From the NCBI RefSeq assembly GCF_000219625.1, contig NC_018211.1, positions 806,001 to 870,000 on the forward strand: 64,000 nucleotides of DNA, written 5' to 3'. Positions 22,454-32,306 of this stretch are shown here, piece after piece; position 1 is the first letter of the stretch, and every line of letters starts with the position of its first letter. The notes below the pieces were generated by a model. The model saw only the letters and a list, made by a program, of their open reading frames with translations. It made no database searches and was not told where the DNA came from. This stretch comes from Zymoseptoria tritici IPO323 (taxonomy: Eukaryota; Ascomycota; Dothideomycetes; Mycosphaerellales; Mycosphaerellaceae). Made by a program: the position numbers and the translations under genes.

Positions 22454-22755
22454 GATGGCGCCGCAGGAGGTTTCAGGGAGATGGTGATGGAGAGGAAAGA
22501 AGTTCAGAAGCTAGAATTCATCCAACACGAAAGAAGCCGCGCTGAGCTTGGCACGCAAACAAAACTACCCAATGATAACAAAGATCTAAACATTGCGCCT
22601 CGCGCTGCGCTAGTGATCAGCAGATCTCGTTGCGGAAAGACCATCCGATGACTTCGATCGACAGACTTGATGCGCCTGGAGAGCTCTTACAAAATAGATA
22701 TGACAGACGATAGGCGGTATTCACTGGCAAAATCGTATCAAAACGAAAACGATCG

Positions 22756-22920
22756 CTCGAACCCAGGAGCCCCTGAATCTCTTGGCAGACTTGTTGAACA
22801 AAAACGAAAAATAAACCACACAGCTAGCACGGAACCGAAGTTCTAATCGCTAGCCAATGAATGGCCAATCGCTGTGTGGTTATGAGAAAGCGGGAATTTC
22901 TTTTCACATATACCTTAGAC
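22756..22920 (-). repeat. repeat element copy 1 with pol III-like boxes
   Basis: One of two neighbouring copies. Positions 22814-22884 are identical over 71 bases to 23033-23103 and bounded by 11-bp inverted ends (AACCACACAGC / GCTGTGTGGTT). Read on the minus strand it has a TATA-like AGGTATATGTG, then an A-box-like TAGCTGTGTGGTT and, about 60 bases on, a B-box-like GGGTTCGAGC followed by T runs. It does not fold as a standard tRNA in my reading. Confidence 0.55.
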
Positions 22921-22975
22921 ATGAAAACTTCCTGTCAAGTTAGCAAGAGACAAAAAGAAATCGATTTAGCAGCGG

Positions 22976-23137
22976 GCTCGAACCGGGCCGCCCCTGAAAT
23001 CCTCCGCAAGGGTTGCGAGCAAAACAAAATGTAACCACACAGCTAGCACGGAACCGAAGTTCTAATCGCTAGCCAATGAATGGCCAATCGCTGTGTGGTT
23101 ATGGAAATAGGTGATTTTGTTTTCCATATATACCTCA
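22976..23137 (-). repeat. repeat element copy 2 with pol III-like boxes
   Basis: Second copy. The central 71 bases match copy 1 exactly, and the flanks are similar but diverged. On the minus strand the order is TATA-like AGGTATATATGG, the inverted-repeat core, A-box-like TAGCTGTGTGGTTA, B-box-like CGGTTCGAGCC and the T-rich TTTCTTTTTG. The perfect core beside diverged flanks suggests recent conversion or selection on the core. Confidence 0.55.
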
Positions 23138-23989
23138 AAACGCAATGGCCTCATGTCACATGCGCCTCGACTAAGCTCTTGTCAGACATTGATTCAAGAT
23201 CTGGGAGAAAACATCACGAGTATGCTATTGAAAAGCTCTATGTACACATTTCCAATGTTGCGACTGCGCTTGACTTGGGTGCAACGAGGTCTAGAGCATG
23301 AAGGAAGAAGTGCCCAGGACTTTCTATAGCTCCTCATCCCGATCAACTGCTAACTGCTGATTGTCCGTTGCGGTATGGGTGCTGGAGGGAGTCGTAGGGA
23401 CGGAGCTTTGCGACAGGAGCGAAAGAGAGGAGAGAGATCGCACTTACGAGCTCGTCATCTACGGATCTTCACCGCTCTCTCTACGATGTATACGGGATTC
23501 GGAGGTTGTTATCCGAAGCTGTGTGCAGAGCGGTAGAGGATGATGTCGAAGCTCGAGTAGAATTCCTCCCATGAAGTTGAAGTCAAGCGTGAGACCATTG
23601 GGTCTTGGCATCTCTTCACATGTCAATCCGATTACATCTCCCACTCCTTCCTCTCCTTCCAGACAGCTCAATTTAACACAATGTCTACGAGCTCATCGGC
23701 ACAGTCGTTTGATGTGGAGTGAGACATCTGGACCAATCCTTCGCCTTCTGAGCTTGTCGCTCCGTGGACTCGCCCTAACATCCAACCTGATCAACATGAC
23801 GGCAAGCCTCTCATCCTCAGTTGTTTCACGGAGACCTTGCATGAGATCCCACGCTAGATGAAGAGCTCTTCAATGACTCCTCTCCGACGGGTCAACTTGC
23901 TGTAAGACCAATGAATGACTTGGTAAGGCGGCCCGCTGCGAAGCGGAAGCATCGACTCACCCATTTCTCCTGAGCTTCTGAATTCAAGT
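23138..23989. other. intergenic, no gene supported
   Basis: Only short frames without motifs. No splice-supported model was found. Confidence 0.45.
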
Positions 23990-24020
23990 ACACACACACA
24001 CACTCTCTCTCTCTCTCTCT
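23990..24020. repeat. compound microsatellite (CA)n(CT)n
   Basis: About six CA dinucleotides run straight into about nine CT dinucleotides. Confidence 0.9.
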
Positions 24021-24343
24021 ATCTCCTTCTCGGGGTTCGTCCAAAGACCATGCCAATCAATAAAAACACAAGCCTGTCATCCTAGTTCGTTCCGCAGAGA
24101 CCTGCCCACATCGTATCGGATCTTATTGAACTATGGAAAGGTTCCGGTAGCATAGCAGGACTTTTCAAGCTCGAGCACCAAAGGTGGTCGTGAAAGTGTG
24201 TTCTGGAATCCATTGGTATAGTGTGTGAACGGAGAAAGGAAACATTTGCTCCAGAGAGAGAATTCGGAGTAGGACTACGTAATAAACTAAACGTCGTCCG
24301 ACGGTAGAGTATAAACAACGCTCTTGGCGAGTCAATTGCCCGC

Positions 24344-24581
24344 ATGGCGACGCATGCCAGCGGCGAGCTTCAGCAACTCTCGACCTCGACAGCGACCTCC
24401 TCCCTGGCACGTTCGTGCTCGACGAGACCCAAACCCGAACGAGACCCCAAAGACCAAGTCGAAGAAGCGCAAAGCCACCGCCGAGAACACCATCCCGCAG
24501 AGCTCCGGTACCAAGCGCCCTCGCAGGGTCATTGCGGACGTGAACTGGGACAGCATCGCCAAGACGGAGGACGAGGAATGA
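24344..24581 (+). pseudogene. probable relic of a nuclear protein gene, C-terminal end
   Basis: From an ATG at 24354 the frame encodes 75 residues whose last 45 look like genuine protein: a Lys-rich patch (KTKSKKRKATAENT), then TKRPRRVIADVNWDSIAKTE, ending DEE. The preceding part of that frame is Arg/Pro-rich and unconvincing, while another frame at 24379-24429 reads DSDLLPGTFVLDE and a third at 24344 reads ATHASGELQQL. Protein-like segments in successive frames suggest a gene tail broken by two frameshifts. It could instead be a small real basic nuclear protein from the ATG at 24354. Family not recognised. Confidence 0.35.
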
Positions 24582-24926
24582 AGGCTCGAGGAATGAGGTG
24601 CAGGAGGCACGAAATGTGACGGGTTTTTTGCGTTGTTTCATTCTGCGGACAGACTTTTGAGTTTTTTTCATGGAGGGGGGACCCGAACGTAGAAAGTAGT
24701 TCGAGGTGCATAAGTTGAATCTCATAAGCAAAGGACCGCAGCGGATCACCTGCTGATCCCACTCGCCGTACTCAAGTGCAGGATAGGCACATTTTGCACC
24801 TCGCCCGCCCATGTCATTTCATGCAAATCATCCCATAACGCCACGCTAAAATGCACCATGCTTCCGCCTTACAAGTAATCAAAATCTCGTCGACAATGCT
24901 CATACTCATCGCCATCCTCCCACTCA

Positions 24927-26064
24927 TCACTTCTTCTTCCTCAGCGTATTCCCCTCTCCGCTGAAGTACGTCTTCTTGCTCTGCTCCTGGTCCTTCTGTC
25001 CCTCCTTATCCTGCAACGGCTTGATCTCGTACCCGAAGAACAGCTTGTTCGGTGGGAGCCGTAGCGGCTGCGGGCCTGTCCTCCGCTTCGAAGACTTCGC
25101 CGGACCCAGACCAGGGATCGAAACAGCACTGCCTCCCGTCGTCGGTGTTGACGCTCCCGGTGTGGGTGTCGCCGTTGATGCCGCCTTGCCCTTCTTCGCT
25201 ACAAGTCTGTTCCCGCCTCCCGAGAAATTGCTAGTCGCCGCAGCAGTGACTGAAGGAGCGATGGAGGAGTAGTTGATCGCAGCAGCCATGGTGCCATCCG
25301 AATGTAGCACGCCTCCTTTGCTCGCCATCGTCGAAGCGATGCTGCGTGGTGTGCTTGTCCCGCTGTTCTTCTTCGGCTCTTCGTATCCCACCGGCGGCGC
25401 AAAGTCGACCTCCAGATCCGTTTCCACCACGCTGATTGCCTTCTTGCCAGTATCTGGTTTTACTTCCAGTACTGCGATTTCGTACACGGTATCATTGTAG
25501 GAGAATGTGAAGACGTCGCCGAGGGTGAGACATGAGAAGTTGCGGAAAGCGGTTTCGAGGACGGCTTTGGGATCGGAGATTTCGAGAAAGTTGGTGTTTT
25601 GCGGTTGGAGTTTGATGAAGGAACCGAGTGGGAGGTCGGTAGATTTGATTTGTATGAGATCGCCGGCTTCGAGGTGGAGTGTTTGCATGAGCCACCACGG
25701 GAAATAGCATCGGCCTTCTTCAGCTGTGAATTCGAGGACGCCGGCATGTGCTGTGCGCTCGCGTGCACCGTTTGTGATCTCGAATTGCATGGGGTAGGAG
25801 ATGTGGAGTTGTGTGAGCTTGTCGAGGGCGGATGCTGGGAGGAATATTTTGCCGCCGTGGTTGAGTGCTTCGCGTTCGGGACCGGACATCATGACGATGG
25901 GATAGCAGCGGTAGTATTCGTCGAAGCGTCTCTGACGGCCGGTGCCTCGAGCCATCATGCCCGCGCGCATCATGGCCATCGGATCGGAGTCGTCGTAGTA
26001 GTATGCCTGGAGAGATGTGTTAGCGATGCTGAAGATGCGGTGGTGGACAATGCGTGCATACCAT
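24927..26064 (-). CDS. UFD1: Ubiquitin fusion degradation protein 1
   Basis: A 360-residue Ufd1 homologue. With Npl4 it is the substrate-recruiting cofactor of the Cdc48/p97 ATPase, acting in ER-associated degradation and extraction of ubiquitinated proteins. The first exon is only the ATG (26064-26062), followed by a 55-bp intron (26061-26007, GTATGC, CTAAC, CCAG); exon 2 begins GCA TAC TAC, giving MAYYYDDSDPMAMMRAGMM. Family blocks are FDEYYRCYPIVMM, GGKIFLPASALDKL, YPMQFEITN, TAHAGVLEF and CYFPWWLMQTL. VLEVKPD and AISVVETDLEVDFAPPVGY mark the end of the double-psi barrel domain. The C-terminal half is low-complexity Ala/Thr/Gly with a Lys-rich end. In-frame ATGs in exon 2 exist but would cut the conserved start. 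Confidence 0.95.
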
Positions 26065-26543
26065 GATCAAGCGGTGTTGTAGATGATTGACAGGAGATGT
26101 GTTGGCAAGGTGGGTGGTGGTCGTGGAGATGAGCAAGGTTGGTGGTGAAGAGAGAGAGAGAGAAGGGTGTCGTGAACGATGGATGTTCAGACGCTTGCGG
26201 GAAGCTCATGACAGCTACGCAATCACCGGACTCCGCTCCGGCTGACTCGGCGATAGAGCTCCCATCTGTAAAGTCCGTGCACTATTCATCACTCACAGCC
26301 CGCATGCCCACTAGTGAATACATATGCGAAAACATGAGCACAGTCGTTGAGTGGAGGTACGAAGCAGTTTGCTGGTTATCGACACCGAAACGATATCGCA
26401 ACACCTCTCGTGCTTCGTCTGCAGTAAGGGTTGCAACTCATAACCTATGCAAATCAGGCCGGTACCCATGATTTTCGCCCTGATGCAATATGCCGTGCGA
26501 TCTCCACATTTCCAACTCGGCCTCCCTCACCACTACCACTCGT
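26065..26543. other. intergenic between UFD1 and ALE1
   Basis: Upstream of UFD1 and downstream of ALE1 (both minus). It contains a short GA tract near 26148-26166. No gene is supported. Confidence 0.5.
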
Positions 26544-28468
26544 TCACAACTCCTTCTTCCCACCATCCTGACTAGTCGTCCTCTTCAACGTCTCCGCCAC
26601 CAAACTCCTCAGCTCCGCACCCTCGGGTCCCTTATCCCCATTGCCCGCAGCCCGTCTCCTCTTCACCTCCTCTACAATCTCGTCCACCATCTCATCAAAC
26701 TCCTTGCCTGGGTTGACAGGCACACCCAGTGTCGCGCCCTCCAGATGATCCTGACTCTCGTTCCTACGAATGCCCGGTCTCGAAGCTCCGGTTCTCGCTT
26801 TGACCTTCTTCGACAACCAGGCCTTTCCGGGAGTGGCGAGGAAAATGCTACATCCCAACACGCCGATGATGGCGTAGAAGTAGACGCGGGCCCAGACGAG
26901 AGTGCTGGAGCGAATACTGAGGAGAATGAAGGGTGCTGTGGTGAAAGAGAAGACGAGCTGCGTCACAAGCCAGGTGAAGATGTCGTAATAGATCTTGTTG
27001 GACGTGGCTTGGCTGCCGTCGGGCGTGAGGAAAAATGGGCGGAGGAGTCGGCGAGAGTCTGCAATGAAAGTCAGTATACTTGTCGGACATGAGGAAGAGA
27101 GCAGGAGGCGTACTCTTTGCGACGTTCTGGATGAAGCTGGCCAGAATGAATGACATGTAATAACCCGGCGCAAAGCCGTGCCAGAAAGCGCTGGTAACAA
27201 AGGTCGCCATACTCGCTCTGAATCCAGGCTTCTTTCCTTTTGGTGTCACGCGGAGATACATGTAGTTCCTCAGCCAGTGATTCGTGTTGATGTTCCAATT
27301 GCCCAAGTAAGCATGGCTGTTCTGTGCAAGCTCCACGCCAAGAGGCTTGATGTTCGTGAGGCGATCCCAATTGGGTTTGCCGGTCTTCGGATCGATGCCC
27401 TTGTAGCCGATACCAGATAGAATGCAGGCTCCTTCAGTCAGAGTCCATACACCGTAGTACTTCATTCGCTGCACGAAGCTGAGCATGTGAAGGTGGTAGA
27501 CTCTCCAGAAGAAACTCATGTCGCGGTACCGATCGCTTAGGACGACGTCTTCATTGGAGTAGGCGGAAAGTTGTAGGAACGCAAGAATCCAGACTAGTCC
27601 GGTCACGAGCTTGAACGTGGCTGGTGTAGCGCTGCGCGGAATCTTTCTCTTCTTGCGAGTCGGAGGAGCCTTCGTTGGATCCGTGCCTGGTGGAAGATCG
27701 AACATTGTAGTGTTGAGCCAGCGGTCGTAATCGACAAAGTCAAATGCCGGGCCGACCATGACGGACGGGAAGAAGGCCACGAAGCCAGCATAGGTGAGAA
27801 TGTCCGGGAGCTGCTTCACTGCCCGCTCTTTTTGCACATCGTTGAGGTCAGAGTCCTTCTGCTTACCGTCCCACACATTCCAGCAAAAGGCTGATAGCTT
27901 CATGACCATGACCATTTGGGCGCCTGTGATATCGACTGAGCTGGGATTGTTTTCGATCATGCGGTAGATGTGGCTGATGGACATGTGGCCCATGAGGAAC
28001 ACGAATCCAACCCATGGCATGTATGGACCTTGTATATAGGCGGCGATGAGATACGTCCCGATAGCATCGATGAGGATCACGACCAGGCCTCCCCATAAAT
28101 CGAAGAGTCCAACCAGGTAGAAGATAGCCACGCTGGTAAGTCTTAGTATTGTTGACCGAATTGGAGGGCGAATCAATGCCACTCACGAAATGTTGAAGAC
28201 ATTCTTGACCTGCGGTTTATCGTCTGGTAGTCGTTTGAGGATAGCCGCGAGAGGGTATGAAAGGAGGAAGAGGACGATGAGTTTGACTGCAGAGCTCTCA
28301 TTAGTGACAATGTGGAGTGAGTGGAGTGGGAGAAAAGTCTACCTTCGTCAGTGGCAGCACCGAGGAGTCCAGACACATAGTCGAAAGCTGCGATAGAATT
28401 AGGACCTCTTCCGAGAATAGGACCAGGCGGTTAAGGTGTCACATACGGACGTTGATATAAGGTATCAT
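26544..28468 (-). CDS. ALE1: MBOAT lysophospholipid acyltransferase (Ale1-like)
   Basis: A 566-residue membrane-bound O-acyltransferase of the Ale1/LPCAT type, which acylates lysophospholipids in the ER (Lands cycle). Five exons: 28468-28447, 28387-28343, 28286-28187, 28132-27114 and 27058-26544; introns are 54-59 bp with GTATGT, GTAGAC, GTGAGT and GTACGC donors. The start MIPYINVPFDYVSGLLGA and FLLSYPLAAILKRLPDDKPQ are typical. Active-site regions are visible: the Asn-containing WNINTNHWLRNYMYLRV and the His-containing FVTSAFWHGFAPGYYMSF, plus HLHMLSFVQRMKYYGVWTLTEGAC. Many hydrophobic spans are present. The C-terminal tail is cytosolic, Lys/Arg-rich and ends GGKKEL, which resembles but is not proven to be a retrieval signal. 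Confidence 0.94.
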
Positions 28469-29325
28469 GGCGATTCAGACGCACGCCCAATTGACGGCGG
28501 TGTCCTTGCTTTGGCGAACAATATGAGAAAGACCGGTCGTGCTCACCGCATTGCCGTTCGCTAGGGCTGTCAGTAGGTCGTCCAGGAAGATTGCTAGATC
28601 CGGAGGCTTGTATGAATGTGAAAGGAGAAGTGCTGATCTCAAGACAACTGATGTCTGTTGTCGGTTGTTGTGGAGCTCCAGCTGCAAAGCTCTCAACGTC
28701 ATTTCTCGAATTTCGAAATGCAGGGCAGGGCTGCGGGTGAATCTCGGTACGAATCGGCTCCGGAATGTGAACAACAGCTCGTTCTCGCGGGTACCTCCTA
28801 CCATTCACGATGCGGATTTCGGCTCAAAGGCTAGGCGTTGGGTCATCTAAACCAGACAGTCCCCATTCGAGGGGCATTCCAACAAAGCAAATGGAAGCGC
28901 GAGATGGAGATGGAGGCAAGACCGCGACCGCATCTTGTCCGATGAGATACACGGACTACTGCAAGATGCTCGGGACTGCCGTGCTAAAGAGCTATCGAGT
29001 GAGAGAGGCCAATAGTAGAACTCAACTTCATTTCCTCTCGCATTCGGCGTCCAATAACGGTGGCAATCCGGAGCATCAGAGCCGTCGCGTTGGGAAAGTA
29101 TCCTAATCGTCGCTTCCATTCTGTGGTCAAGCACCTCTCAAGAACAGCCAGGCAAACTGTGCTGTGCAAACACAATGACTCTCGTCCAATCTCTTGCCGT
29201 AGGAAGAGCTCTCCAGCACCATAAACCCCAATATCGCCAGACGCCATCGCTCAGAAATGCAAACCGCCAGGCACAGTCCAGCCAATCGTCGAATTCAAGG
29301 AGACGACTAAATGCTACGAATTCGC
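28469..29325. other. intergenic between ALE1 and CENP-A
   Basis: About 0.86 kb holding the ALE1 promoter and the CENP-A 3' region. Frames of 90-125 codons exist on both strands, but none has motifs or matched splicing. Confidence 0.5.
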
Positions 29326-29971
29326 TCAACCCAAACCACCCCAAGCGCCGCGTATCCGCCTTGCAAGTTGAATATCCTTCTGCATGATCGTTACTCGTTT
29401 CGCATGGATTGCGCAGAGATTAGAGTCTTCGAACAGATGCACGAGGAAAGCCTCCGCTGCTTCCTGCAGGGCTTGGATGGCTTGTGATTGCCAGCGCGAA
29501 ACTTCTGACGAGGCAGGCGCTACGTTCATGCATACTTCTCGTACCTGAGGTCCGTTAGCAGGCGGATTGAGATCATCAGACAGGCAGTCGCCTCTTACCA
29601 GACGTGAGAAGGGCAGCTTTGCGATCAGTAGCTCTGTGCTTTTTTGATATCGTCGGATCTCGCGAAGAGCAACGGTCCCAGCCTTGTAGCGATGCGGTTT
29701 CTTTACGCCTGCGAGGTGTTAGCATCTGCTGGTGTCTGATCGATCGGCCTCTTCTTCTGCTAGAATTGCTGCCGAACCATGCTGTGCGAGCACGAAGAGC
29801 AAGCAAGCTGCAGCGATTTGACGTACCTCCCATTGACCCTGTGCTCGATCTCGGTGCCTTGCCTCCTCGTGCTCCTCCTCTCGCACCTCCTCTGCCTGGT
29901 GTCGTTTTGCCCGCCGACTTTCCCCCTGTGCTCTGCCGTCCTCCTCGTGATATTTGCTTTGTTCGCGCCAT
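29326..29971 (-). CDS. CENPA: Centromeric histone H3 variant (CENP-A / CenH3)
   Basis: A 157-residue histone H3 variant that marks centromeric nucleosomes. Exons are 29971-29827, 29708-29599 and 29544-29326, with introns of 118 and 54 bp (GTACGT and GTAAGA donors). The histone fold shows [35 protein letters not shown] and [25 protein letters not shown] features are a loop 1 about two residues longer than in H3, Trp instead of Phe in [11 protein letters not shown], and a C-terminus ending [10 protein letters not shown] instead of RIRGERA. The N-terminal tail keeps the H3-like MARTKQ start but then becomes a Gly/Arg-rich stretch ([12 protein letters not shown]) instead of the H3 sequence around K27. 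One copy is expected per genome. Confidence 0.94.
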
Positions 29972-30691
29972 ATTGTGTGCAATTCCAAGATTCCAACGTT
30001 GTGTCTGTCGATTTTGATTCCAATCCGCCAATCGCGCTCCCAATAAGAACCAAGTCCGTAGCTCCTTGTGCCTGTTCACACAAGCCCGGAACACGAATGC
30101 GACGCGCGCGTATCGTTGTAGTACTCCAAATTTCGTTGCAAGCCGGTCGCAAGAGTCAGTCTCGTGGTCGCGTAATCATCGGCTCCAGCAAGCGATCGTG
30201 TTGGGGAGTCCGGAGGCAATATCGAGTTGGAGACCGTCCAGAGTGTGTTGATGCAGTGTATTGGGAATGTTTTGATCTCCCAGCCACACGGAATGGCTCC
30301 TGCTCGAGATGCGCTAAGAGAAGTCGCGCGCGTGGGGGCGGCCCGCGCTAAGCGAACGATATGACGGCGTCCCTTGTCTTTGTTCGATAAGCTGACGCCT
30401 TTCTTGACACCTGGCCGACAATCAACACACTCACTTCTGGACCCCTCTCTCTCGCGCGAGCTCTCCAAAAGTCACCAACGTGCTGAGCCATTCGAACGAA
30501 GCACCACCGCTTGAAATCCATTCATCAGTCGGAGACGGCAATCATTGGAGGGGACCTTCCGAAAGTCACAAAAGGATCTCCAGGAGCGACGACTGAGCCT
30601 CCCGCTGGGAACACCGCTCCTTCAAACACATTCATTGGCCAGAGAGCACGATCTTCGTCGACTCATTCTTATCCACGCATCCGACATCAGC
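29972..30691. other. divergent intergenic region between CENP-A and the derlin gene
   Basis: Shared upstream region of about 0.7 kb. No gene is supported; open frames here overlap CENP-A in the opposite sense or lack motifs. Confidence 0.5.
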
Positions 30692-31575
30692 ATGGCTGCC
30701 ATCATGGGCGGAGAAGGCGGTCTAGGCGGAGGAGTACCACTGGAGCAATGGTTCTTCGAGATGCCCGTGTGCACAAGATGGTGGACGACAGCGACAGTGG
30801 TCGTGGGAGTCCTTGTGCAATGCGAGATCCTCACACCTTTCCAACTGTTCTACAGCTTCCGCTCTGTCTTCCACAAACAGCAGGTAAGCAGGAGGGAGCT
30901 ATTCGCTTCACGAGAATACAGCACTTGCAAAGACTCCTGCTAATTCATTCCCTCTAGATCTGGCGGCTCGCAACAACATTCATTTACTTCGGTCCACTCT
31001 CCCTCAACCTCCTCTTCCACATCTTCTTCATTCAACGATACGCTCGCATGCTCGAAGAGTCCGCCGCATCCGTCGCACACTTCACCTGGCTTCTCGCATA
31101 CGCTGCCATTACACTCCTCTCCATCGCACCGATTTCCAGTCAAGCCTTCCTCGGGAGCACTCTCAGCAGCACACTCGTCTACATCTGGTCGCGGCGGAAT
31201 CCGGATACAAGATTGAGCTTTTTGGGATTGATGACTTTCAAGGCACCGTGGTTGCCGTGGGTGTTGGTGGCCTTTAACGTGGTGCTGCACAGCCACTGGC
31301 CGAAAGATGAGCTGACTGGTATCGTGGTCGGACACAGTAAGATATGCCTCGAATGCTTGACATACAAAAAGAACATGGAATGCTGATATGCTTTGACAGT
31401 CTGGTACTTCTTCAACGACATCTACCCTTCTACCCATAATGGACGTCCAATGGACCCGCCGCAGTGGTGGATACGACTATGGGACCGACCGGCATTACCG
31501 CCTGCTGACTCCGATGTGCATGCTGCTGCGATCAATCCGGACATGGCTGCACCTGCAGTGCCGGAGGTCCGATAG
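30692..31575 (+). CDS. Derlin / Der1-like protein
   Basis: A 248-residue rhomboid-fold pseudoprotease of the derlin family, which helps move misfolded proteins out of the ER for degradation. Three exons: 30692-30883, 30958-31336 and 31400-31575, with introns of 74 and 63 bp (GTAAGC...CTAG and GTAAGA...ACAG). Family features are FFEMPVCTRWWTTATV at the start of helix 1, the W-R pair in QIWRLATTFIYFGPLSLNLLF, RYARMLEES, YIWSRRNPDTRLSFLGL, FKAPWLPWVLVAF and the GH-WYFFNDIYP motif after the second intron. Several hydrophobic spans are present. The C-terminus is Pro/Ala-rich with no SHP box recognised. It lies 4.6 kb from UFD1, which acts in the same process. I cannot separate the Der1 and Dfm1 types with certainty. 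Confidence 0.92.
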
Positions 31576-31733
31576 ACTTTGGATTATGAGCGAGCGAGCG
31601 ATGTTTATGGAACGCATTTGTCTACATTCCACGATCTTTCATTCTGGTGGGCGCAACTTGGCGGTGAGCGATTGCGCCGAAGAGTAAGTCTACGGACCAG
31701 CGAGGTTCGCTCATCCAATTTCAATCATTACTT

Positions 31734-32306
31734 TCAGACTGCGCCACAATTCGGCGTGAACATCCCCGCGTCCACCGCCCAAGCTAGGCTATTGAACTCC
31801 TGCCACAGCGCCTTCACGATCCACTCCTCCTCTCCATCCTCGACACAACCCTGGACGACCTGCAACACCGCAATCCCAATCACTTGCTCCGACGCCGTTG
31901 CACCGACCACTGGCGCAGCACTCCTCCATCTCACGGTGACCGAATCGCACCCGAACCACACATTCAGCACCTCAAACGGCATGTTGGCCGCATGACTCTG
32001 GCCAGACTGAAAGGCCGCCAGAGAGGCGAAGAGCGGTGACCCGAGAGCCATAGGTCCCGATGGACAGCCACTGTTCATCAGGCTGGTTGTGCTGTCGGAA
32101 TAAGCGGTGAAGTCCGGGTGCAGATAGCTGGCGGCGGTGGTGTTGGAATAAGTTGTCAGCAGGGCACCGAAGTTGGATGTTATTTGCAGCGCGGAGACGG
32201 CGGAGAGGCAAGTTGGCTCGACTTCTGCGGTGGAGCGAGGTGTTGGACGGGCTTGTGTGAAACAGAAATGGGAAATGAAGATCATGAGACAAGACGGGAT
32301 GAACAT
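31734..32306 (-). CDS. Secreted NTF2-like domain protein
   Basis: A 190-residue protein with a signal peptide (MFIPSCLMIFISHF, cleavage near TQARPTP) and a single NTF2-like fold domain of the kind common in fungal secretomes. Blocks are SALQITSNFGALLTTYSNTT, SYLHPDFTAYSDS, GPMALGSPLFASLAAF, NMPFEVLNVWFGCDSVTVRW and EFNSLAWAVDAGMFTPNC. Cys residues near GCPSG, FGCDS and PNCGA may form disulphides. Related proteins have no established role; a small-ligand pocket is the usual assumption. The frame is open upstream of 32306, but the ATG there is the only start giving a clean signal peptide. The gene converges with the derlin gene, 158 bases apart. Confidence 0.8.
   Translation of the reverse strand: MFIPSCLMIFISHFCFTQARPTPRSTAEVEPTCLSAVSALQITSNFGALLTTYSNTTAASYLHPDFTAYSDSTTSLMNSGCPSGPMALGSPLFASLAAFQSGQSHAANMPFEVLNVWFGCDSVTVRWRSAAPVVGATASEQVIGIAVLQVVQGCVEDGEEEWIVKALWQEFNSLAWAVDAGMFTPNCGAV

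Noticed and set aside
29779..30351. 190-codon plus-strand frame with hydrophobic stretches
   Set aside because: It overlaps CENP-A exon 1 and intron 1 in antisense; the hydrophobic look comes from the Gly/Arg-rich tail read backwards.
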